Part shown: in pieces, positions 6,995 through 16,636 of the stretch
How positions within the stretch are numbered: position 1 is the first letter of the stretch
Layout: the number at the start of each line of letters is the position of its first letter
DNA from: an uncultured Dehalococcoidia bacterium
Lineage (GTDB): Bacteria > Chloroflexota > Dehalococcoidia > Tepidiformales > Tepidiformaceae
NCBI GenBank assembly: GCA_938015525.1
Contig: CALLPC010000007.1
Span: 62,001-126,000 of the forward strand
Length of the DNA: 64,000 bases
Direction of reading: 5' to 3'
Translations under genes and position numbers: made by a program
Notes under the pieces: model-generated
The model's database searches: none
What the model saw: the letters and a program-made list of their open reading frames with translations, nothing else
What the model was told of the DNA's origin: nothing

Positions 6995-7867
6995 TCAGCG
7001 CTGAAGCAGGAACTCCCGGAGCGTGAGGCCGGAGCGGTGGACCTCAGCCGCAACGTCCTTGCCGACATAGCGGATGTGCCACGGCTCGTAGGCATAGCCC
7101 GTGATGTGCTCTTTGCCCTCCGGGTAGCTGACGATGAAACCGTACTTCCAGCTGTTGGCCGCGAGCCACGCGGCCTCCGGGGTGCCCGCGAAGTTCTCGA
7201 GGAAGAGGCCCCGCGCACCGATATCCGCCGTCGTACCGAGTTGATGCTCGGAATGCCCCGGGCGTGCGCTCGTCCGGTCGGCATACTCCTGCCCGTTCAG
7301 CCGAACCCAGGTTGCGTACGTTTGCGCCTGGGTGTCGTAGCTGCGGTAACTGCTGTTAACGACGAGGATGAAGCCATCCTCCCGGGCAGCTTCGAACAGC
7401 TCGAGCAGCGCGTCGAGCGCTTCGCGGCGGAGGTACTGGGCGCCGCCGAAGCTGATTTCTGCCGGGAGCTGGACGAGGTCCGACGGTTCGCAATCGGCAG
7501 GCAGGCGGTGCTGCTTGTCGAGTGGCACGAGGATGTCGCCGCAGGCAACGATGACGGTGCCGTCAGCTCCTCGCGTTGGACTCGGAGTGGATGAAGCCGC
7601 CCCGCTCGGCGTCGGGGAACCTCGGCCGAGTTCGGCCGGTGAGGCGGCTGGCTCCTCAGCCGGGTCGGCGGGCGCTCCGCCTGGGGGCGAAGCGGGACCC
7701 TGGCCGAGGCTGTCGGCGGCGACGACGAGCAGGACGATGATGCTGACGACGACGGCCATCATTGAGGCGAAAAACACCGGCCGCCAAGCATCACCGCCCC
7801 TGCTCCGGCCGACGGTCTGCCCGTTCCGGGCCGGGGTTTGCTTCCGCGTCCGCGACCCTGCCATCAC
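6995..7867 (-). CDS. M15-family D-alanyl-D-alanine carboxypeptidase (VanY-like), membrane-anchored
   Basis: SSYRSYDTQAQTYATW...SARPGHSEHQLGTTADIG...PWHIRYVG: VanY zinc-binding motifs; N-terminal TM. Confidence 0.88.
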   Translation of the reverse strand: MMAGSRTRKQTPARNGQTVGRSRGGDAWRPVFFASMMAVVVSIIVLLVVAADSLGQGPASPPGGAPADPAEEPAASPAELGRGSPTPSGAASSTPSPTRGADGTVIVACGDILVPLDKQHRLPADCEPSDLVQLPAEISFGGAQYLRREALDALLELFEAAREDGFILVVNSSYRSYDTQAQTYATWVRLNGQEYADRTSARPGHSEHQLGTTADIGARGLFLENFAGTPEAAWLAANSWKYGFIVSYPEGKEHITGYAYEPWHIRYVGKDVAAEVHRSGLTLREFLLQR

Positions 7868-7915
7868 GGCTACCTTACCGCGGATGCCTCGAAGGGCCTA
7901 CGAGGGCCGCCTGCG

Positions 7916-8692
7916 TCACCGGAGGCGCGGGTCGGCAGCCACGTCGTCGAGGAAGGCACGCAGGAGCGCATTCGTCCGTTCGGGCTGCTCCAGTTGGAAG
8001 AAATGGCCGGCGCCGGGGATGGGCTCCTGCCTCGCGAACCTCGTCGTGTTGCGCAGCCAGGACGGGTCACCGAGCGGGCGTTCCGCCCAGATGGCCATGA
8101 ACGGCTTCTCGTCAGCTTTGCGCACGAGGTCGCCCATTCGGCTCATCACCTCCGGAGCATCCTCGAGCATGCCCGCTGCGACTTCTGCCGGGCAGTCATA
8201 CATGACGCTCTCCGCGTATTCGCGGGCGGCGGCCGGAGTTTCCGGAGTGAAGAAGGTGTCAACCAGCGGGCGAAGGCCCTCCCTGGTGCCGAGCTCTCGG
8301 ATGCGCTGGACGAGAGGGTTCGCCCCGTCTCCCCGTGGCGCTGAAATGGGCGAGTCGCCCGTCACGATGCCGAGGACGAGGTCCGGGCGCTGTTCGTTGA
8401 GGACGAGCGCGGTGATTCCCCCGAGGCTGTGGCCGACGATGACAGACGGCCCGAGCCGGAGCTGTTCAGCCAGGGCAGCGACGTCCTGGGCAGCCCGGGC
8501 GATGCCGAACGGCGGCACCGCGGGTGTGTCGCCGCGCCCCCGGAGGTCTACGGCGATGCAGCGGTGGTCGCGGGCGAGGTCTTCGAACTGGGGCTGCCAG
8601 GCCTTGCGGTCGCAGCAGAGGCCATGGATGAAGACGATCGCCGGCCCACCGGAGCCGGCGGACGCATGGGCGAGGGCGACGTCCATCGTCAC
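7916..8692 (-). CDS. Alpha/beta hydrolase
   Basis: IVFIHGLCCDRKAWQPQ...VIVGHSLGGITAL...PIPGAGHFFQLEQP: GxSxG nucleophile elbow and catalytic His context. Confidence 0.88.
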   Translation of the reverse strand: MTMDVALAHASAGSGGPAIVFIHGLCCDRKAWQPQFEDLARDHRCIAVDLRGRGDTPAVPPFGIARAAQDVAALAEQLRLGPSVIVGHSLGGITALVLNEQRPDLVLGIVTGDSPISAPRGDGANPLVQRIRELGTREGLRPLVDTFFTPETPAAAREYAESVMYDCPAEVAAGMLEDAPEVMSRMGDLVRKADEKPFMAIWAERPLGDPSWLRNTTRFARQEPIPGAGHFFQLEQPERTNALLRAFLDDVAADPRLR

Positions 8693-10101
8693 GCCAGCCA
8701 GCCGAACCGTCGAGCTTTGCGGCGGCGCACCCGGTGTGGCAGCAGGGCGAGCACGCGGTGACCGATGCCGCGCTTTGCGGGGCGCCGGGCCGCCGGGGCG
8801 ACCAGCTGCACGGTCCCCCGGAGCACTTCGGGCGCATGACGGCCCGTTTCGCCGAGTGCTGCGAGCACTTCCGCCGCTGCCGCACGGGCACGCGCCAGGT
8901 CGACCTCATCGACAGCCTGCCGGGCGCGCTTCGTTCCGCGGGCTGCCGCTTCGGCGAGGCGCGCCACGGTCTCGGTGGCGCGGGCACGGGCGAGTTCGAG
9001 GTCGACTGGCGGCATAGGGGGAGCTGAAGTTTTGACAGCCTCGGTGAGCCGCCGCGCCGGAGCCCGCCGCTGGCGCCGGCGTTCTGAGGCTTTTCGGGCG
9101 GCAAAGCCGACCCCGGCAAGGGCGATAACCGCACCGGCACCGACGATGACGAGCGCGATCATCCCCGGTCCCCGATGCCGGGCCTCGCTTTGCTCCTTCA
9201 CCAGGCGGTCCAGCGGGGGCTCGGCTGCAGCTGCGGACGGCGGGAACTCGCCTCGCTCGACTTCAGCGAGGAAGCTCGCGACGGCTTCGGTGAACGCATC
9301 GGGGTTGTCGCCCGGCACACTGTGCCCGGCCCCTGGGATGGTGACGAGCCGGGCTGCCGGCATCTCCTGGGCGCAGCGCTCGGCGACTTCCGGGGACAGG
9401 ACATCGCTCTCCGCTCCGCGGACGAGGAGGGTCGGGACCTCGATGGTGCGAAAGAGCTGCCAGAGTTCGTCGCTGCTGAGCTGCCAGCCGATGGTGAGCC
9501 CGCTCTCGGGCTCGCGGAAGCGCCTGTCGAACTTCCAGGTCCATTTCCCGCTTCCGGTAGGCTTCAACCGATGCCGCATCCGCTCGCGAATGTTCTCCAG
9601 CGTTCGCCGGGGGTTGAACCGGTGGGCCATCTCGACGAACTCTTCGAACTCCAGCTCATCCGGCCCGCGGGTGAAGCGGACGATATTGTCGACGCCCTGC
9701 TTCGACGCTTCGGGCCCGACATCGACGAGCACGAGAGCCGTGACGTGTCCGGGGTAGCGGTTCACGTAGGAGACCGCATTGAGGCCGCCCATCGAATGGC
9801 CGATGAGGACGAACTTCTCGAGGCCGAGCGCCTGGCGGAACCCCTCGAGGTCTTCGACGAACGCGTCGCGGGAGTAATCGCCGCTTTCCGACCAGTCGCT
9901 GTCGCCGTGCCCGCGCTGGTCGAGGGCGAAAAGGCGATACCTATCCTGCATGCGCTCGGCGAATTCATCGAACATGTGGCCGGAGACGCCGAAGCCGTGC
10001 AGCATGACGATGGGCGGAGCCGAAGGGTCGCCCCATTCCTGGTAGGCGAGCTTCAGCCCATTGACGGTGACGGAGCGCTCGATATAGCCGGCCGTTACCA
10101 C
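8689..10101 (-). CDS. Alpha/beta hydrolase with C-terminal TM and helical/basic extension
   Basis: PPIVMLHGFGVSGHMFDEF...LIGHSMGGLNAV...IPGAGHSVPGDNP, then MIALVIVGAGAVIALAGVGFAARKASERRRQRR...RVRRRKARRFGWLA. Confidence 0.8.
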   Translation of the reverse strand: MVTAGYIERSVTVNGLKLAYQEWGDPSAPPIVMLHGFGVSGHMFDEFAERMQDRYRLFALDQRGHGDSDWSESGDYSRDAFVEDLEGFRQALGLEKFVLIGHSMGGLNAVSYVNRYPGHVTALVLVDVGPEASKQGVDNIVRFTRGPDELEFEEFVEMAHRFNPRRTLENIRERMRHRLKPTGSGKWTWKFDRRFREPESGLTIGWQLSSDELWQLFRTIEVPTLLVRGAESDVLSPEVAERCAQEMPAARLVTIPGAGHSVPGDNPDAFTEAVASFLAEVERGEFPPSAAAAEPPLDRLVKEQSEARHRGPGMIALVIVGAGAVIALAGVGFAARKASERRRQRRAPARRLTEAVKTSAPPMPPVDLELARARATETVARLAEAAARGTKRARQAVDEVDLARARAAAAEVLAALGETGRHAPEVLRGTVQLVAPAARRPAKRGIGHRVLALLPHRVRRRKARRFGWLA

Positions 10102-10175
10102 AGGTCACCTCCCGGTTCGGCGCGTAGGGACACGCCCGTTCCGATGATACCACCCGAGGATGGCCGCAGCGGGTT

Positions 10176-10811
10176 TCAGGAAAGCGGTAGAAGTCCCTGC
10201 TCGGCGAGAAGCCGGTTGTAGGTGCGGACGAGGGCGTCGCCCTGGTGAGCGAAGCCGCCGCCAGGGTTGAACGTGTCGTCGTAGGCCGCGCGGACGGCAT
10301 ACTCGCCGGTGTAGCCTGCGTCCCGGACCTTCCGCCAGGAGGCGGCGAGCCCGCGGGCTGCCCGGTCGGCGTTTGCCTCCGGGTCGAACCGGAGGTCGCC
10401 CATCCCGTGGCCGTAGCCCTGGTCGTGGAGCTGAAAGAGGCCGACGGAATGTCCGCCGTCGCCGATGGCATCCGGGCGGCCGCCGCTTTCGATGAGCATC
10501 ACGGCCTTGAGGAAGAGCGGCGGGACGCCGTACTTCTGGCCGACCCGGTTGAGCAGCCCGTCCCAGCGGTCGGCGTCACCTCCCTCCGACCGAGACGCGA
10601 TGGGCATCTGCGGCTCCGCCGTTCGGCCGCGCGCCGGGGAAACCTGCCGACTGGCACGGGGTGGCAGTGGAGTGTCGCTGGCTTGCACCCCGGCAGCTTC
10701 GAGGGCGCGGGAGAAACTGTTGCCCCGCAGCGCCCGCGCATGCTGGCCTGCCACGGGCAGGGCGACGTGGAGCGGCGAAGGCACGCCGTCTGCGAGCGGG
10801 TCGATCGCCAC
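10176..10811 (-). CDS. Lytic transglycosylase (SLT domain) protein
   Basis: GQKYGVPPLFLKAVMLIESGGRPDAIGDGGHSVGLFQLHDQGYGHGMGDLRFDPEANADRAARGLA; GTG start inferred. Confidence 0.8.
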   Translation of the reverse strand: MAIDPLADGVPSPLHVALPVAGQHARALRGNSFSRALEAAGVQASDTPLPPRASRQVSPARGRTAEPQMPIASRSEGGDADRWDGLLNRVGQKYGVPPLFLKAVMLIESGGRPDAIGDGGHSVGLFQLHDQGYGHGMGDLRFDPEANADRAARGLAASWRKVRDAGYTGEYAVRAAYDDTFNPGGGFAHQGDALVRTYNRLLAEQGLLPLS

Positions 10812-10899
10812 GTTTCGATAGTAGTACGCTCGCCTTGCCCTGCCTCCGCGGGTTTTCCCGGAAGCGGAGGCGGGACGACACCAGTTCCGAGGTGCTGCG

Positions 10900-11415
10900 A
10901 TGGAACGACGCATCCCCGACCCGACCCTCATGGCCCGCCTCCAGCTCAGCGTGAAGGGGGTGGACTGGGCGGCGGGGCTCGTTCGGCGCTGGCAGCACGA
11001 GACGCCGCCCGGGGGCGGCTGGACTCCCCATCAGCACGTGGCGCACCTGCTTGCTGCTGAGCGGCAGGTCTTCCATGATCGCGTCCCGCGAATCCTCGCC
11101 GAGGAGCGGCCGGCCTTCGAGGACTGGGACGAGGAGAAGCACATGGCCCAGGACTACCGGCCCGAGGGCGACATCGACGTGCTGGCCGAGGCGTTCATGA
11201 AAGCGCGGGAGCATACGGTGAGCTACTTCAAAGACCTCACCCCGGAACAATGGACGCGTACGGCGGTATGGCCGGGAGCGGGCGAGGTCGACCTCGGGTG
11301 GGTGGCCGAGCGGGCGCTCGCGCACGCGCTCGAGCATTTCGTGGCGCTGCTGAACCTGCACCAGCAATTCGACCGACACCACGCGCGGAGGTGGCTCGGC
11401 GATGCGGGAGGCTGA
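10900..11415 (+). CDS. DinB-superfamily protein
   Basis: GGWTPHQHVAHLLAAERQVFHDRVPRIL...ERALAHALEHFVALLNLHQQF: DinB-like His pattern. Confidence 0.75.
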   Translation: MERRIPDPTLMARLQLSVKGVDWAAGLVRRWQHETPPGGGWTPHQHVAHLLAAERQVFHDRVPRILAEERPAFEDWDEEKHMAQDYRPEGDIDVLAEAFMKAREHTVSYFKDLTPEQWTRTAVWPGAGEVDLGWVAERALAHALEHFVALLNLHQQFDRHHARRWLGDAGG

Positions 11416-11427
11416 CGATCCGAGCGG

Positions 11428-12018
11428 TCAGGGGCTGAGCTGGACGGCCTCGTAGGCGCCCGCCCGGAGGGCATCGATGAGGTCGCGGGCAGACCGCAGG
11501 GGCGCGGTGAATCGGGTTGCTGCCCGGCCAACCTCGTTGGCGGTGTGCGCATCCGACCCGCCGATCCCCGGGAGACGAAAGCCTTTTGCGAGCCCGGCCG
11601 CAGCGATGTTCTGCAGCCGGGAATCGGAGCCATTCGCGGCCTCGACGGAAACGAAGTACTCGACTGTCTCACGGGTGACCCGCAGGAGGCCGTCCCGAGC
11701 AGGGTGGGCCAGGTAGAGCAATGCGCCGTGACGCTCGGCTGCAGCTGCAAGCTCGCCGGCGTCGGCTGAGAACGCCGTCGCGGGAAGTCCGAAGGCGAGC
11801 ACGTGACCGAAGTTCGTCGTGAGTTCGGCGGCGCCGAACACGGCGATTGGCGCGGCGCGGCCAAGCGCATCGAGCGCATCGGCATCCCACGCCCTGTCGT
11901 GTTCGGTCAGGCAGACGCCGTCGAGCCCGCGGTCCGCCGCAAGCCGGACCAGCTCCAGCGGCTCCAGCGCGCTGCAGGCGGAGAACGGGAACGTATGGCA
12001 ATGGAGGTCGATAAGCAC
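11428..12018 (-). CDS. PHP-domain metal-dependent phosphoesterase
   Basis: MLIDLHCHTFPFSACSALEPLELVRLAADRGLDGVCLTEHD...GGSDAHTANEVG. Confidence 0.85.
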   Translation of the reverse strand: MLIDLHCHTFPFSACSALEPLELVRLAADRGLDGVCLTEHDRAWDADALDALGRAAPIAVFGAAELTTNFGHVLAFGLPATAFSADAGELAAAAERHGALLYLAHPARDGLLRVTRETVEYFVSVEAANGSDSRLQNIAAAGLAKGFRLPGIGGSDAHTANEVGRAATRFTAPLRSARDLIDALRAGAYEAVQLSP

Positions 12019-12021
12019 GGC

Positions 12022-12921
12022 TCAGCGCGGCAGGCGGACGCCGTAGATTTCGCCAAGGAGGTCGAGGAACCCGGCCATCGGGCCGGACTGCGGCTTGTTG
12101 CGGCGGTACATCACGGCGATGTCCCGCTGGACCGGCTCCGCGGACTCGATGTGGACTTTGTGAAGCGTGCCAAGCCGAATCTCTCGTTCGACGGAAACCT
12201 CAGGCAGCAGCGCGATGCCGAGATTCGCCTCGACCATCTTCTTCGTCGCTTCGATGGAATCGAGCTGCATCTGCTGGTGAGGCACGACCCCGAGGTCCCG
12301 GAAGAGCCCCATGATCATTCCGTAATAGCCAGAATCTCGGTCAAACAGAATGAGCGAGTCTTCGGCCAAATCTTCGACGCGGACGGACCCCCTTTTCGCG
12401 TACCGGTGCTGGGCTGACACGACGAGCACCAGCTCGTCGCGGTAAAGCACAACCGTGCGGACATCGGGATGGTTGATGGGGCGTCCAAGGCCCACCTGGA
12501 CGTCATCGTCGAGGACGAGCTGAAGTATTTCGTCGCTGTGGCCAGTGCGGACGAGTACGTCCACGCCCGGGTGGGTATCGCAGAAGACCTTGAGGAGGCG
12601 CGGGAGGACGTACGTGCCGACGGCCGGGGCAGTACCGATGAGCAGGCGGCCGGCCGTGCCATCCCGCGTCCCTTCGAGCATCATGAGGCCATCACTGAGG
12701 GTGCGCATCACACGCTGGGCGTAAGGGAGGAAGGCTCGCCCGGCATCGGTGAGCTTGACGCCGCGGCCCATCCGTTCGAAGAGGGGCTGGCCAACTTCCC
12801 GCTCGAGGGCCTGGATTCGGTTGCTGAGCGAGGGCTGGGCGACGTTGAGCAGCTCAGCAGCCCGGCTGAAACTGCCGCAATCTGCCGCCGTGATAAAGGC
12901 TTCCAGCTGGGCGAGTTCCAT
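12022..12921 (-). CDS. LysR-family transcriptional regulator
   Basis: MELAQLEAFITAADCGSFSRAAELLNVAQPSLSNRIQALEREVGQPLFERMGRGVKLTDAGRAFL: LysR HTH. Confidence 0.93.
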   Translation of the reverse strand: MELAQLEAFITAADCGSFSRAAELLNVAQPSLSNRIQALEREVGQPLFERMGRGVKLTDAGRAFLPYAQRVMRTLSDGLMMLEGTRDGTAGRLLIGTAPAVGTYVLPRLLKVFCDTHPGVDVLVRTGHSDEILQLVLDDDVQVGLGRPINHPDVRTVVLYRDELVLVVSAQHRYAKRGSVRVEDLAEDSLILFDRDSGYYGMIMGLFRDLGVVPHQQMQLDSIEATKKMVEANLGIALLPEVSVEREIRLGTLHKVHIESAEPVQRDIAVMYRRNKPQSGPMAGFLDLLGEIYGVRLPR

Positions 12922-13038
12922 ATGGCTCTGCCCCTACCGATAGAGTGTGACTATGGAACGAGCATACGCTCCCCGTGAGCCATACGCGAGTCCCATGAAT
13001 CCATCGATGGCAAGCAGAGCTGGGGCTGAGCCGCTACC

Positions 13039-13569
13039 TCAGTCGAAGTACCGGCCCATCACCCAGCTGAGGACGTCTCGCCCGGTGAGGATGCCGACCA
13101 GCTCTCCATCCCGCACGACGGGGATGTGGCGGAAACCCCCGACACCCATCTTGTTCAAGGCGTAGGCCATCATGTCGTCTTCGCGGAGGACGACGGGGTC
13201 GGGCGTCATCACCGTCTCCACGGGCCGGTCGAGCGCTGCCGGGTCCAGCGCGACCCTGGTCAGCACGTCGCGGTCGGTGAAGATGCCCGCGATAGCGCTG
13301 CCGCGGAGGACGACGACGGCGCCGCTCCGTTGCAGCTGCATCAGCCGGACCGCCTCACGGACGGTGGCGCCGACCTGGGTGGTGGCGGGCTTGCTCCAGC
13401 GCACGGCAGAAATCGGCAGGGTCAGGTCAGACTCCCCGAGGACCTGGGCCGCCTCCGGCACGTCGATGCTGCTGAGGTCCATCAGGCAGCGCTCGCAGTA
13501 GTCGGCTCCCTCGATGTTCTCGGCTCCGCAACTGGGGCAGACGATGACGTTAGCAGGCTCGGTCGCCAC
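13039..13569 (-). CDS. CBS-pair protein with N-terminal zinc ribbon
   Basis: VCPSCGAENIEGADYCERC plus two CBS motifs (GAVVVLRGSAIAGIFTDRDVLTRV; HIPVVRDGELVGILTGRDVLSWV). Confidence 0.88.
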   Translation of the reverse strand: MATEPANVIVCPSCGAENIEGADYCERCLMDLSSIDVPEAAQVLGESDLTLPISAVRWSKPATTQVGATVREAVRLMQLQRSGAVVVLRGSAIAGIFTDRDVLTRVALDPAALDRPVETVMTPDPVVLREDDMMAYALNKMGVGGFRHIPVVRDGELVGILTGRDVLSWVMGRYFD

Positions 13570-13671
13570 GGCGCATCCCTCCTCCGATGGGCCCCAAGAA
13601 CGCCGCCGGGGCCTCTTGCGAGACCCCGACGATAGCAGATTCTCCGGAACGGCGAGGCAGGCCAGTGCGTG

Positions 13672-14712
13672 TTACTCGACGACCCACGTCTCGCCGGAGC
13701 GGAGCACTTCCTCGAGGGAGCCGCGGCCCTTCGCAATCGCCTCATCGACCTGCTGCTGGACGAGCTGATCAAAGGTTGGCGCATCGACGTCGCGGAAAAC
13801 GCCAACCGGCACCGGGAATTCCGGGTAATCCATGCCCACGAGAATGTTGGCCAGGGTGATGTTCTCGGCGTGCGCGTCGTGTACGAGCAGGCCTTCGTCG
13901 CTTTCTGCATTTTCGACGACTTCTGGCGTGAAGCCGTTGAGACGGATGCCGTGCTCGTTGTTCTTGCCGAAGCGGAGGGGCTTGCCGTGCTCGAGGTAGA
14001 CCATCCGCTCGGCGCGGACTTCCTTCTCAGCAAACGCCGCGAAGGCGCCGTCGTTGAAGATGTTGCAGTTCTGGTAGACCTCGACGAACGAGACGCCGCG
14101 GTGTTTCGCGGCCCGGTACAGCATCTCCTCGAGGTGCTTCGTGTCGCGGTCGACGGAACGGGCTACGAAGGTCGCCCCGGCGGCAAGTGCGATGCGGATC
14201 GGGTTGAGCGGGCGCTCCGTGGTCCCGTACGGGGAGGATTTCGTGATTTTGCCGAATTCGGACGTAGGCGAATACTGACCTTTCGTGAGCCCGTAGATGC
14301 GGTTGTTGAAGAGGATGATATTGAGATCGACGTTCCGGCGCATGGCGTGCAACAGGTGGTTGCCGCCGATGCTGAGACCGTCGCCGTCACCCGTAATCAC
14401 GAAGACGGTGAGCTCGGGCCGGGCCGTCTTCAAGCCCGTCGCGATCGTCGGAGCGCGGCCGTGGATGCTGTGGAAGCCGTAGGTGTTGACGTAGTAGGGG
14501 AACCGGCTGGAGCAGCCGATACCGCTGATGAAGACGATGTTCTCGCGAGCAATCCCGAGCTCGGGGAGCATCTTTTGCATCTGGGCGAGGATGGAGTAGT
14601 CGCCACAGCCCGGGCACCAGCGGACCTCCTGGTCAGTGACGAAGTCCTTCCGGGTGAGCACGGGGAGGTCGGCGGAGATGAGCCCGTCGTTCGGTACGGT
14701 TGGTGCGGTCAT
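13672..14712 (-). CDS. korB: 2-oxoacid:ferredoxin oxidoreductase, beta subunit
   Basis: VRWCPGCGDYSILAQMQ...GIGCSSRFPYYVNTYGFHSIHGRAPTIATGLK...ITGDGDGLSIGGNHLLHAMRRNVDLNIILFNNRIYGLTKGQYSPTS. Confidence 0.92.
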   Translation of the reverse strand: MTAPTVPNDGLISADLPVLTRKDFVTDQEVRWCPGCGDYSILAQMQKMLPELGIARENIVFISGIGCSSRFPYYVNTYGFHSIHGRAPTIATGLKTARPELTVFVITGDGDGLSIGGNHLLHAMRRNVDLNIILFNNRIYGLTKGQYSPTSEFGKITKSSPYGTTERPLNPIRIALAAGATFVARSVDRDTKHLEEMLYRAAKHRGVSFVEVYQNCNIFNDGAFAAFAEKEVRAERMVYLEHGKPLRFGKNNEHGIRLNGFTPEVVENAESDEGLLVHDAHAENITLANILVGMDYPEFPVPVGVFRDVDAPTFDQLVQQQVDEAIAKGRGSLEEVLRSGETWVVE

Positions 14713-14713
14713 A

Positions 14714-16624
14714 TCAGCCTCCACTGACGCCGGCGCTGCGGGTGAATTCGAGGACGTATTCATCGCGGAGGCCGAGCACCTCATCGATTTTGCCCTCGAT
14801 TTCGGCGATTTTGAACGGCTGGCCGGAGATTTTGTTGAAGCCTATGGCATCGACGAGGAAGCGGCCGCGGATGAGGAGGGCGAGCTGACCCGTGTTGAGC
14901 TCGGGGATGAGCACCTTCCTGTACCGCTTGAGCACGTCGCCGAGGTTCGCAGGGAAGGGGTTGAGGTAACGGAGGTGGGCGGATGCCACGCTAAGGCCGC
15001 GCTTCCTGGCGTTTTCGCAGGCACTCGTGATCGAACCGTACGTGCCGCCCCAGCCGAGTACGAGGAGGTCGCCCTCTTCAGGGCCGATCACCTCAAGGGG
15101 CGGAATGTCGTCGACGATGCGGTCCACTTTCGCCTTGCGGGCGAGCGTCATCTCATGGTGGTTGCGTGGGTCATAGCTGATGTCCCCGGTTTCACCGGAT
15201 TTTTCGAGGCCGCCGATGCGGTGCTCGAGCCCCTTCTGCCCGGGAACCGCCCACGGCCGGGCAAGCGTCTTCGGGTCGCGGAGGTACGGATTGAACTTGC
15301 CTTCCTGCGGGTCGGCGTATTTCCACTCGATGCGCGGGAGTTCGGAGATATCGGGAATGCGCCACGGTTCCGAGCCGTTACCGAGGTAGCCATCGGAGAG
15401 AAAGACGACCGGGACCATGTGCTTGAGGGCGATGCGGAAGGCCTCGATGGCCATGATGAAGCAGTCCGAGGGCGTGCACGGTGCAACGATGGCGACGTAG
15501 CTGTCGCCATTGCGCCCGAACATCGCCTGGAGGAGGTCGGCCTGCTCCGTCTTCGTGGGCATGCCGGTCGAGGGACCGGCGCGCTGGACGTCGATGACGA
15601 CGATGGGCAGCTCGGTCATCACGGCCAGGTTCAGCGCTTCGCTCTTGAGCGCCAGACCGGGCCCGCTGGTGCCGGTGAGACCGAGATGGCCGCCGTAGGC
15701 CGCGCCAATAGCCGCCCCGATAGCCGCGATTTCGTCCTCCGCCTGGAATGTCTTGATGCCGAAGTTCTTGAGCTTCGAAAGCTCGTGGAGGATGTCGCTG
15801 GCCGGGGTAATCGGATAGCTGCCGTAGAAGAGCGGGAGGCCGCTCAGCACGGAGGCCGCGACGAACCCGAGCGCCGTCGCTTCATTGCCGCTGATGTGCC
15901 GATAGGTCCCGGGTGGGACCTTGGCCGGCGGAACGCGGTACTGGACACGGAAGAGCTCGGTGGTTTCGCCAAAGTTGTAGCCGGCACGCAGGGCGCGGAG
16001 GTTCGCCTCCAGAATATCGGGCCGACGCTTGAACTGCTCCGTTGCCCATTTGATGGTGGTATCGAGGGTACGCCCGTAGAGCCAGAGGATGAGCCCGAGG
16101 GCGTAAAAGTTGCGGCAGCGGAACTTGTCCTTGGCACTGAGGGGAAGGCCCTCGAGGGCGAGCTCGTTTTGGCGCGTGATGGAAATGGGTACGACCTGGT
16201 AGCCGGCGAGGGAGCCATCCTCGAGGGGGTTCGTATCGTACGCCGCCTTTTTCAGGTTGGTGGGCTCGAATTCGTCCTTGTCGACGATGAGAAGGCCTCC
16301 CGGCTTCAGGTCGCCGAGGTTCGTCTTCAGGGCGGCGGGGTTCATCGCGACGAGCACATCAGGCCGGTCGCCGGGGGTGTAGATTTCGGTACTCGCGAAG
16401 GAGATCTGGAAGCCGGAGACCCCGGGAAGGGAGCCGGCGGGCGCGCGAATCTCGGCCGGGAAGTCGGGCAGGGTCGCCAGGTCGTTGCCGAAGACGGCAG
16501 CAGTGCGGGTGAACTGCGTCCCGGTGAGCTGCATACCGTCGCCGGAGTCACCGGCGAAGCGGATGGTGACGCGTTCGAGCTCTTCGACGCTGTGTTCGGA
16601 TTTGAGCTGCGTTTCGGTAGTCAT
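14714..16624 (-). CDS. korA: 2-oxoacid:ferredoxin oxidoreductase, fused gamma-alpha subunit
   Basis: VTIRFAGDSGDGMQLTGTQF...GSYPITPASDILHELSKLKNFGIKTFQAEDEIAAIGAAIGAAYGGHLGLTGTSGPGLALKSEALNLAVMTELPIVVIDVQRAGPSTGMPTKTEQADLLQA. Confidence 0.92.
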   Translation of the reverse strand: MTTETQLKSEHSVEELERVTIRFAGDSGDGMQLTGTQFTRTAAVFGNDLATLPDFPAEIRAPAGSLPGVSGFQISFASTEIYTPGDRPDVLVAMNPAALKTNLGDLKPGGLLIVDKDEFEPTNLKKAAYDTNPLEDGSLAGYQVVPISITRQNELALEGLPLSAKDKFRCRNFYALGLILWLYGRTLDTTIKWATEQFKRRPDILEANLRALRAGYNFGETTELFRVQYRVPPAKVPPGTYRHISGNEATALGFVAASVLSGLPLFYGSYPITPASDILHELSKLKNFGIKTFQAEDEIAAIGAAIGAAYGGHLGLTGTSGPGLALKSEALNLAVMTELPIVVIDVQRAGPSTGMPTKTEQADLLQAMFGRNGDSYVAIVAPCTPSDCFIMAIEAFRIALKHMVPVVFLSDGYLGNGSEPWRIPDISELPRIEWKYADPQEGKFNPYLRDPKTLARPWAVPGQKGLEHRIGGLEKSGETGDISYDPRNHHEMTLARKAKVDRIVDDIPPLEVIGPEEGDLLVLGWGGTYGSITSACENARKRGLSVASAHLRYLNPFPANLGDVLKRYRKVLIPELNTGQLALLIRGRFLVDAIGFNKISGQPFKIAEIEGKIDEVLGLRDEYVLEFTRSAGVSGG

Positions 16625-16636
16625 GAATCTCTGCTT

